Shown here in pieces: positions 57,987 through 64,000 of a DNA stretch of 64,000 bases (its first letter is position 1; each line of letters begins with the position of its first letter). The stretch comes from an uncultured Colwellia sp. (lineage in GTDB: Bacteria > Pseudomonadota > Gammaproteobacteria > Enterobacterales > Alteromonadaceae): contig CAJXWZ010000003.1 in assembly GCA_913062815.1 (NCBI GenBank), positions 154,887 through 218,886 on the forward strand, given 5' to 3'. The notes below the pieces were generated by a model. That model searched no databases, had not been told where the DNA came from, and saw nothing but the letters and a program-made list of their open reading frames with translations. The position numbers and the translations under genes were made by a program.

Positions 57987-58640
57987 ATGACTTTATTTGA
58001 AAAGCTGCGTTGCTTATTTACCTTTGGTCAAGGCGTTGCCTTGCCATTACCTGAAATACCAAAAAATTCGACACCGTTAGCTTTGTTTGAACAATGGTTT
58101 AATGATGCTAACAAGTCAGGTATTTTGCTACCTGAAGCTATGTCGGTAAGCAGTTGTGGGCAAAACGGCCAACCAAGTTCTCGCATGGTTTTATTAAAAG
58201 ACTTTAATGAGCAGGGCTTTGTTTTTTATACCAATTACAGTAGCCGTAAAAGCAATGAGCTAAATGAGAACAGTCATGTAGCGCTACTTTTTCATTGGAA
58301 TGTTTTGCAAAGACAAATCCGCATAGAAGGCACAGTGGAAAAAGTCAGTAAACAAGAATCCGCAAACTACTTCCATAGCCGTGATAGAGGTAGCCAAGTT
58401 GGCGCTTGGGCATCAAAGCAAAGTCAAAAGTTAACTCATAATAATGAGCTAACTGAACGAATGGCGCACTATAGTGAAAAATATGCTCAGGGCGAAGTAG
58501 CACACCCTGAGTTTTGGGGTGGTTGGCGTGTTAAACCAACTTATATCGAGTTTTGGCAAGGACGAGCTAATCGTCTGCATGACCGAGTTTGCTTTGAAAA
58601 ACAACAAGGTGAATGGCATAACTTTAAGCTACACCCGTAA
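57987..58640 (+). CDS. pdxH: Pyridoxamine 5'-phosphate oxidase
   Basis: PdxH oxidises pyridoxamine or pyridoxine 5'-phosphate to pyridoxal phosphate with FMN. The 217-residue protein has SRMVLLKDFNEQGFVFYTNY near 67-86, the FMN site with RQIRIEGTVEKVS near 112-124, SRDRGSQVGAWASKQS near 133-148, and the C-terminal EFWQGRANRLHDRV. It stands alone, with a hairpin after its stop. Confidence 0.95.
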   Translation: MTLFEKLRCLFTFGQGVALPLPEIPKNSTPLALFEQWFNDANKSGILLPEAMSVSSCGQNGQPSSRMVLLKDFNEQGFVFYTNYSSRKSNELNENSHVALLFHWNVLQRQIRIEGTVEKVSKQESANYFHSRDRGSQVGAWASKQSQKLTHNNELTERMAHYSEKYAQGEVAHPEFWGGWRVKPTYIEFWQGRANRLHDRVCFEKQQGEWHNFKLHP

Positions 58641-58675
58641 ATTAATCAATCAGTCACGCATAATCACTAATCAAG

Positions 58676-58701
58676 ACAAGTACTTTAGTAGCGGTACTTG
58701 T
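58676..58701 (+). terminator. Terminator after pdxH
   Basis: ACAAGTAC and GTACTTGT form an 8-bp stem around 10 bases, followed by TATTTT on the plus strand. Confidence 0.55.
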
Positions 58702-58753
58702 TATTTTCAGTTTCAAATCTAAATCCAGCTGTACTCGCTAAAACACTGTTCTA

Positions 58754-59581
58754 TTAACTTTCTTTAGCCTTTGGCATAATTTTAGGTTTTATGCATTGAG
58801 GCAATTCACCTTGATTTTTTGCAGCTTTATAGAGCGGATCAGAAAAAGTTAAGTGATTGGTTAGTTGATGAATTCGTGATTCATTTGACGGATGAGTAGA
58901 CATAAATTCAGGTAAAGACATACCTTCAGTTTTCGACATGTTTCGCCACAACTGTATACTTGCTTGAGGCTTAAAACCGGAACGAGCCATTAAATCTTGC
59001 CCTATGATATCAGCTTCACTTTCGTGTGAGCGATTATATGGCATAACAACACCGTACTGAATACCAATTCCAAGGCCTGCAACCCATAACTCTTTGTTAT
59101 CGAGTTCACTAGCTCCCAATGCTATTGCGGCTACAGCTAAGCCAACATTAGACAGTTTATTCGCTGATAAGCGCTCATTAGAGTGCTGTTCTATTACATG
59201 CCCTACTTCATGGCCCATAATAGCAGCTAACTGGTGTTGATTTTCAGTGACATTCAATATACCAGTAAAGACCCCTATTTTTCCGCCCGGTAAAGCAAAA
59301 GCATTCACTTGTGCGGATTCAAACACAACAACCTCCCATTCCCCTTGATGAGCTGATTGAGGCACATTTGCCGTGATAGCGTCAGCAACACACTGAACAA
59401 AGTTATTGATAGCCTTGTCTTTGCTGATGGGAATATCTGTTTTCATTTTCTCAAATGAAGTTACTCCCATATGATTTACTTCAGCAGGCGAATACAGTGA
59501 AACCTGCTTGCGCCCTGTTGACGAAGTAGAGCAAGCGGTCAGAGTGAATAGAAAAAAGCAAACAAAAATAAAGTTTTTCAT
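58754..59581 (-). CDS. M48 family metallopeptidase, lipoprotein
   Basis: A 275-residue zinc endopeptidase of the LoiP/BepA/Oma1-like M48 group. The signal MKNFIFVCFFLFTLTACSTS has a lipobox with C17. The catalytic HEVGH is at 124-128 and a further Glu ligand in SHESEADIIGQDLM is near 190. A Ser at position +2 after the Cys favours the outer membrane. Such proteases look after outer-membrane protein quality. It converges with pdxH and is separated from oadB by a terminator. Confidence 0.92.
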   Translation of the reverse strand: MKNFIFVCFFLFTLTACSTSSTGRKQVSLYSPAEVNHMGVTSFEKMKTDIPISKDKAINNFVQCVADAITANVPQSAHQGEWEVVVFESAQVNAFALPGGKIGVFTGILNVTENQHQLAAIMGHEVGHVIEQHSNERLSANKLSNVGLAVAAIALGASELDNKELWVAGLGIGIQYGVVMPYNRSHESEADIIGQDLMARSGFKPQASIQLWRNMSKTEGMSLPEFMSTHPSNESRIHQLTNHLTFSDPLYKAAKNQGELPQCIKPKIMPKAKES

Positions 59582-59634
59582 AGACTAACAATAATTGACA
59601 TTCAAAAATTGATCATAACATTCGCACATAAAAA

Positions 59635-59653
59635 AACCGAGACATGCTCGGTT
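59635..59653 (-). terminator. Terminator of oadGAB
   Basis: On the minus strand AACCGAG-CATGT-CTCGGTT is followed by a T-run (TTTT and on), 37 bases past the oadB stop. Confidence 0.88.
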
Positions 59654-59689
59654 ATTTTCTAACAGTATCAATGCTTATGCAAACATTGA

Positions 59690-60823
59690 TTAACCACCAA
59701 CAAGTGCCAATAAAATACCTGCCGCAACTGCAGAGCCAAGTACTCCGGCTACATTTGGTCCCATTGCATGCATAAGTAAGAAGTTATGCGGGTTAGCTTG
59801 CAAACCAACCTTGTTTGCAACACGAGCAGCCATTGGTACTGCAGAGACACCTGCTGCGCCAATTAATGGGTTAACTTGCTCTTTGGATAATTTATTCATC
59901 AACTTAGCCATTAGTACCCCAGATGCAGTACCAATAGAAAAGGCCACAGCACCTAGCGCTAAAATGCCTAAGGTCTTAACATTTAAAAAGGCATCTGCAC
60001 TTAATTTTGAACCTACACCTAAGCCTAAAAATATCGTAGTAATATTGATCAATTCATTTTGTGCTGTAGAACTTAAGCGATCGACAACACCTGATTCGCG
60101 CATCAAGTTACCTAAACAAAACATACCAACCAGTGGCGTTGCCGCAGGTAAGAAAAATATGGTCATCAACAGTACTCCTAAAGGAAATACTATTTTCTCA
60201 ATTTTAGTTACTGGACGAAGTTGAGCCATTTCAATTTTTCGCTCATCTTCTGTCGTTAGTGCCTTCATAATTGGTGGTTGAATAATAGGTACTAGCGCCA
60301 TATAAGAATAGGCAGCAACCGCTATTGCCCCCAGTAACTCAGGTGCTAATTTTGAAGCCAAAAATATAGCAGTAGGACCGTCTGCCCCCCCAATAATAGC
60401 AATAGCTGAAGCGTCCTTTAAGGTAAACTCAATGCCCGGCACAGCATTTAATGCTATTGCACCAAACAAGGTTGCAAAAATACCAAATTGTGCTGAAGCG
60501 CCTAAAAGCAACGTTTTAGGATTAGCAATGAGCGCGCTAAAATCTGTCATTGCACCAACCCCCATGAAAATAATCAATGGGAATATGCCAGTATCTATAC
60601 CGGCATAATAGATGTAATGCAGTAAGCCACCTACATCAGAAAAACCAGCTAAAGGTATATTGGTTAAAATGGCGCCAAACCCCATAGGTAACAATAATAA
60701 AGGCTCAAAATTTCTAGCGATAGCAAGGTATAGCAACCCACAACCAACGAGCATCATGATGACCTGACCTGTTGCAAAATTAGCTAAACCAGTTGAAAGC
60801 CATAAGGTATGTAACTTCTCCAT
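59690..60823 (-). CDS. oadB: Oxaloacetate decarboxylase, beta subunit (Na+ pump)
   Basis: OadB is the membrane subunit that decarboxylates carboxybiotin and pumps Na+ outward. The 377-residue protein has nine or more membrane segments, the conserved [20 protein letters not shown] in the middle and [19 protein letters not shown] near the end. The sequence is typical of the GcdB/MmdB/OadB group; the oadA partner fixes it as oxaloacetate-specific. It lies 8 bases after oadA. Confidence 0.95.
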   Translation of the reverse strand: MEKLHTLWLSTGLANFATGQVIMMLVGCGLLYLAIARNFEPLLLLPMGFGAILTNIPLAGFSDVGGLLHYIYYAGIDTGIFPLIIFMGVGAMTDFSALIANPKTLLLGASAQFGIFATLFGAIALNAVPGIEFTLKDASAIAIIGGADGPTAIFLASKLAPELLGAIAVAAYSYMALVPIIQPPIMKALTTEDERKIEMAQLRPVTKIEKIVFPLGVLLMTIFFLPAATPLVGMFCLGNLMRESGVVDRLSSTAQNELINITTIFLGLGVGSKLSADAFLNVKTLGILALGAVAFSIGTASGVLMAKLMNKLSKEQVNPLIGAAGVSAVPMAARVANKVGLQANPHNFLLMHAMGPNVAGVLGSAVAAGILLALVGG

Positions 60824-60831
60824 GCGAACCC

Positions 60832-62613
60832 CTACGAGAAACTAAGTAAGGCATCACCAACAGCAACAGAGTCGCCTTCTTTGGTATGCACATTGGTAAT
60901 TACGCCGGCATTTACCGCACGAACTTCTGTTTCCATTTTCATAGCTTCCATAATGATAACAACCTCACCAGCTTCTACCGCATCACCCTCGTTCACTAAC
61001 ACTTTAAATACATTTCCTGAAAGTGGTGCATTTAAGGTTTCTTCCGCTGAGATTGATGCCGACTGTTTAATCGCATCATCACCTGCAGGAGGTGTAATAG
61101 ACTCTATTGAGCCACCAGGTGCGACAACTACATCAAAAACTTTACCATCAACGCTTACTGCATAGCTTTCTGGTTCCGTTGCTGATTTAGGCGCAGTACT
61201 AGCGGTAGTAGTCTTAGCATTAGCTTTTGTTGGAATTGGTTCAAATGCAGCAGGGTTATTGCGGTTTTCTAAAAATTTCAAGCCAATTTGAGGGAATAAC
61301 GCATAAGTTAATACATCATCAATAACTTCATCTGCTAAAGTTATATTCTTTTCATTAGCCAAATCTTGTAGCTCATTGGATAACTTATCAATTTCTGGGT
61401 CAAGCAAGTCAGCTGGACGACAAGTAATCACTTCTTGCCCATCTAATACACGTGCCTGTAGCTCAGCATCAACTGGTGCAGATGTTGAGCCATACTCTCC
61501 CTTCAAAACACCCATAGTTTCTTTGGTAATAGACTTGTAACGCTCGCCTGTTAATATATTTAACACGGCTTGTGTACCAACAATTTGAGATGTTGGTGTC
61601 ACAAGGGGTATATAACCAAGATCTTTACGTACTTTAGGAATTTCAGTTAATACTTCATCAAATTTATCTGATGCGCCCTGTTCCTTTAGTTGGTTCTCCA
61701 TGTTAGTTAACATGCCACCAGGCACTTGTGCGGTAAGTATTCGAGCGTCAACGCCTTTTAAACTTCCCTCAAATGCAGCGTACTTTTGTCTAACATCGCG
61801 GAAATAAGCGGCTACTTCAGCCATTTTTTCTACATTTAAGCCAGTATCTCGACTAGTACCTTCTACAATCGCAGCAATAGTTTCTGTTGGCGAATGGCCG
61901 TAAGTCATACTCATTGAAGAAATTGAAGTATCAATAACATCAATATCACTATCAATGGCTTTCATTTGAGTCGCTATGCTCAAACCCGTGGTAGCATGAC
62001 AATGCATCGCAATAGGCAGTGAAACAGTTTCTTTTAATCTACCGATTAATTCTGCTGCATCATATGGCTTTAACAAGCCTGACATATCTTTAATACATAA
62101 AGAGTGTGCGCCCATGTCTTCAAGTTGCTTGGCCATTGTCAACCAGCCTTCAAGGGTATGAACTGGGCTTTCTGTGTAACTTAACGTGCCTTGCGCATGA
62201 GCACCAACTTTTACAGCAGCTTTAATTGACGTCTGTAGGTTACGAACATCATTCATTGCATCGAAAATACGAAAAACATCAACACCGTTTATATGAGCTC
62301 GTTCAACAAACTTTTCTACCACATCATCAGCATAATGGCGGTAGCCTAAAATATTTTGACCGCGAAAAAGCATTTGTTGTTTAGTATTCGGCATTGCCTT
62401 TTTTAAAGCACGAATACGCTCCCAAGGATCTTCACCTAAGTAGCGAATACAAGAATCAAAAGTAGCACCACCCCAAGACTCTATTGACCAATAGCCAACT
62501 TCATCTAATGTTGAAGCAATGGGTAACATATCTTCTAAACGAAGACGCGTTGCTAAAATTGATTGATGACCATCTCTTAAAACAACTTCAGTAACACCTA
62601 ATGGTTTGCTCAT
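60832..62613 (-). CDS. oadA: Oxaloacetate decarboxylase, alpha subunit (biotin)
   Basis: OadA carries the carboxyltransferase reaction and the biotin. In this 593-residue protein residues 1-460 are the HMGL-like TIM barrel and conserved C-terminal carboxylase domain ([41 protein letters not shown]). An Ala/Thr-rich linker follows. The biotinyl domain at about 520-593 has EAMKMET with the biotin lysine K559. OadA, OadB and OadG together couple oxaloacetate to pyruvate conversion to Na+ export. It is second in oadGAB. Confidence 0.96.
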   Translation of the reverse strand: MSKPLGVTEVVLRDGHQSILATRLRLEDMLPIASTLDEVGYWSIESWGGATFDSCIRYLGEDPWERIRALKKAMPNTKQQMLFRGQNILGYRHYADDVVEKFVERAHINGVDVFRIFDAMNDVRNLQTSIKAAVKVGAHAQGTLSYTESPVHTLEGWLTMAKQLEDMGAHSLCIKDMSGLLKPYDAAELIGRLKETVSLPIAMHCHATTGLSIATQMKAIDSDIDVIDTSISSMSMTYGHSPTETIAAIVEGTSRDTGLNVEKMAEVAAYFRDVRQKYAAFEGSLKGVDARILTAQVPGGMLTNMENQLKEQGASDKFDEVLTEIPKVRKDLGYIPLVTPTSQIVGTQAVLNILTGERYKSITKETMGVLKGEYGSTSAPVDAELQARVLDGQEVITCRPADLLDPEIDKLSNELQDLANEKNITLADEVIDDVLTYALFPQIGLKFLENRNNPAAFEPIPTKANAKTTTASTAPKSATEPESYAVSVDGKVFDVVVAPGGSIESITPPAGDDAIKQSASISAEETLNAPLSGNVFKVLVNEGDAVEAGEVVIIMEAMKMETEVRAVNAGVITNVHTKEGDSVAVGDALLSFS

Positions 62614-62623
62614 GATTATGCCC

Positions 62624-62905
62624 TTATTTCTTAGAATTCTGTTTAGAGTTTTGCTGACGGTAACGACTAACCGCTCCGCTTATGGCTGCAACAATAGCAG
62701 GTGAAACTTCACCCGTTGCGACTATATTATTCTTTCTATTCGAACGACTTGAGGTTGGTGCGATAGCATCAGGGAATCTAATCGCCAGTTTTGCCAACAC
62801 TGTATTAATAAAGATTATTAACACACTTAAAAAAGCAAAAACAAATACCATTCCAGCAAGCATAAGTGTACTTGCTTCTACAAATTGCTGTTCCATATTG
62901 TTCAT
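62624..62905 (-). CDS. oadG: Oxaloacetate decarboxylase, gamma subunit
   Basis: OadG anchors OadA to OadB. The 93-residue protein has one membrane segment ([20 protein letters not shown], residues 12-31) and a polar cytoplasmic tail with [17 protein letters not shown], typical of the family. It lacks the run of several C-terminal His seen in some OadG proteins that bind zinc. It is the first gene of oadGAB. Confidence 0.92.
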   Translation of the reverse strand: MNNMEQQFVEASTLMLAGMVFVFAFLSVLIIFINTVLAKLAIRFPDAIAPTSSRSNRKNNIVATGEVSPAIVAAISGAVSRYRQQNSKQNSKK

Positions 62906-63447
62906 TTTTCATTCTTCATTCGAAAATCAATAAAATTAGAATAATCACTCCAATTATTAAAAACAAACTTTTTTTTGCTGTTTCAGAAAAATAATTTCTC
63001 GTCAAGTAGCAAAAACACGATTATTCATCATTTTTTACTAAATATTCAAACAAAATTGCATAAACAAGATATTGTATACAGTATAACTCCGATGAATAGC
63101 AGCTATCAAACAGACCTGCAGCTTATTTTATACAATATACCTGAACATTTAAACTATTCAGAATATATGAATAATATGCACTTACTCGCCTGAGCGCATC
63201 TGGCTTTGTAATTATTTATTAGAAAAACAGAACACTTTTTGACCGCGGAACCCGCAACCATGCAGAGTTTAGAGTTACCTTCCTCTGAGGTCTCCTTTTA
63301 TCCTTGCTCAATCTATGAACAACTCCTCCTCTATCTGAGTGCATTGATGGCAATTCACACCTTGGTGGTACTAATGACATACCGAGAAGAGCTCATTTAC
63401 CCTCAAACCTATAGATAATGCACATTACCTTAAACTTATGGCTCTCT
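62906..63447. other. Gene-less stretch upstream of oadG
   Basis: No protein gene is convincing here. A 33-codon frame at 63091 lacks a ribosome site. On the minus strand, 63260-63340 is rich in GGA (AGAGGAGGAG, AAGGATA, AAGGAGACC, AGAGGAAGG), and GCGG-GTT-CCGC at about 63245-63258 forms a small hairpin. The oadGAB promoter should lie in the left part; no clear box is seen. Confidence 0.5.
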
Positions 63448-63546
63448 AAGGTAATTATGGCGACTACTGTGGGAGTCGAAGCTATTGCAAGCATCAATGT
63501 CTGCTCTGTAGCCTTACCTTTCCTCGAAATTTAGGTATAAAAATCA

Positions 63547-63561
63547 CCAGCCGAAGCTAGG
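63547..63561 (-). terminator. TTCG hairpin, array unit 1
   Basis: Minus strand CCTAGC-TTCG-GCTGG then TGATTTTT. This is the weakest of the four stems and T-runs. Confidence 0.5.
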
Positions 63562-63672
63562 TTTATTTACTCCCTAAGAGAATGAGGTGATTACTGTAGG
63601 CAGTCGAACCTATTACCAGCATCAGTGCTTGGTTTGTACTCTCACTCCCCTTCAAAATTTAGACATAAAAAA

Positions 63673-63692
63673 AACCCAGCCGAAGCTAGGTT
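63673..63692 (-). terminator. TTCG hairpin, array unit 2
   Basis: Minus strand AACCTAGC-TTCG-GCTGGGTT, an 8-bp stem with one G-T pair, followed by six more T. It is a textbook intrinsic terminator. Confidence 0.85.
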
Positions 63693-63800
63693 TATTTACT
63701 CTCTAAGAGAATGTGGCGATTGTTGTAGGCAGTCGAATCTATTACCAGCATCAGTGCTTGGTTCGTAGTTTTACCTTTCTTCAAAATTTAGATATAAAAA

Positions 63801-63819
63801 AACCAGCCGAAGCTAGGTT
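63801..63819 (-). terminator. TTCG hairpin, array unit 3
   Basis: Minus strand AACCTAGC-TTCG-GCTGGTT and a T-run; one stem base is unpaired compared with unit 2. Confidence 0.75.
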
Positions 63820-63928
63820 TACTTTGCTCTCTAAGAGAATGTGGCGATTGCTGCAGGCAGTCGAAGCTAATGCTAGCATCACTGCCTGGTTCGTAATTTT
63901 ACCTTTCTTTAAAATTTAGACATAAAAA

Positions 63929-63948
63929 AACCCAGCCGAAGCTAGGTT
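63929..63948 (-). terminator. TTCG hairpin, array unit 4
   Basis: The same 8-bp TTCG stem and T-run as unit 2. The rest of the unit is cut by the window edge. Confidence 0.85.
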
Positions 63949-64000
63949 TATTTACTCTCTAAGAGAATGTGGCGATTGTTGTAGGCAGTCGAATCTATTA

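Larger units (their letters stand above)
63448..64000 (-). repeat. Tandem array of about 128-bp units with built-in terminators
   Basis: Four copies of CAGCCGAAGCTAGG start at 63548, 63677, 63804 and 63933, spaced 129, 127 and 129 bases. The whole interval is repeated, with a degenerate extra unit at 63448-63540 that lacks the hairpin. The second and fourth units are identical over the 70 bases that can be compared. Read on the minus strand, each unit has a variable hairpin (such as AGCA-CTGA-TGCT), a TTCGACT-xCC-xAC segment followed in most units by xxxxATCGCCA, CTCT-TAG-AGAG, and then a TTCG-loop hairpin. The array runs off the right edge. It is not CRISPR: units are long and have no unique spacers. 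Confidence 0.88.

Noticed and set aside
62975..63193. 72-residue plus-strand frame upstream of oadG
   Set aside because: No ribosome site, low-complexity composition and no recognisable family; even the shorter form from 63091 lacks support.
63713..63919. 68-residue frame on the plus strand in the array
   Set aside because: It runs across two repeat units and through terminator hairpins, has no ribosome site, and its second half is just a diverged copy of the first.
63448..64000. CRISPR-like array
   Set aside because: Units of about 128 bp repeat over their whole length with no unique spacers, and no cas genes are near.

Overview
The window looks like chromosomal DNA from a marine gammaproteobacterium of the Alteromonadales, probably Colwellia- or Thalassotalea-like. 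The basis is low G+C, a Vibrio/Shewanella-type polar flagellar gene order with FlgO/FlgP/FlgT, FlrA/RpoN-type sigma-54 promoters, a sodium-pumping oxaloacetate decarboxylase (oadGAB) and TmcA. The genus is inference. No insertion sequence, phage or CRISPR array was seen.

Region 1 (1-14.9 kb) is a flagellin glycosylation island. It opens with the C-terminal end of a divergent flagellin cut by the left edge. Next come a sulfotransferase and a COG4310 aminopeptidase-like protein. A tightly packed, partly overlapping operon follows: pseB, pseC, an aldo/keto reductase, a GNAT acetyltransferase, an SpsF-type cytidylyltransferase, a class III aminotransferase, a PseG-GNAT fusion, a formyltransferase-like protein, pseI and a PIG-L deacetylase. 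The Maf-type transferase that would attach the sugar to flagellin faces it. The predicted product is a CMP-activated pseudaminic acid or a further modified derivative. Three sigma-54 type promoters (GG-N10-GC) precede the sulfotransferase, pseB and maf genes, tying sugar synthesis to flagellar assembly.

Region 2 (14.9-40.1 kb) holds most genes for the filament, hook, rod and rings. On the minus strand are fliD, flaG, two large tandem flagellins (666 and 658 aa), flgLKJIHGF and flgEDCB, then cheR and cheV. On the plus strand are flgA, flgM and flgN; flgOP is on the minus strand and flgT on the plus strand. Sigma-54 promoters are seen before flgF, flgL, fliD (weaker) and flgT, and sigma-28 promoters before one flagellin and flgM. 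A strong terminator followed by a sigma-54 promoter separates flgBCDE from flgFGHIJ.

Region 3 (40.1-53.9 kb) is accessory. It has tRNA-Arg(CCT), a short stretch rich in inverted repeats, a 972-aa lipoprotein with four Ig-like domains, a PKD-like domain and 17 DUF285 repeats, a serine beta-lactamase-like hydrolase divergent from a membrane LytTR regulator, a 1403-aa surface protein with eight cadherin-like repeats and a GlyGly-CTERM-like tail, a 58-aa membrane protein, an ABC-2 exporter, and two small Cys-containing genes behind a near-perfect Fur box.

Region 4 (53.9-62.9 kb) is housekeeping: tmcA, a small PA3496-like protein, an M20 amidohydrolase, pdxH, an M48 lipoprotein peptidase and oadGAB.

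Region 5 (62.9-64.0 kb) has no convincing protein gene. It ends in a tandem array of about 128-bp units running off the right edge. Each unit carries, on the minus strand, a TTCG-loop hairpin, usually followed by a T-run, plus a segment resembling a tRNA 3' end. This is the least explained structure in the window.
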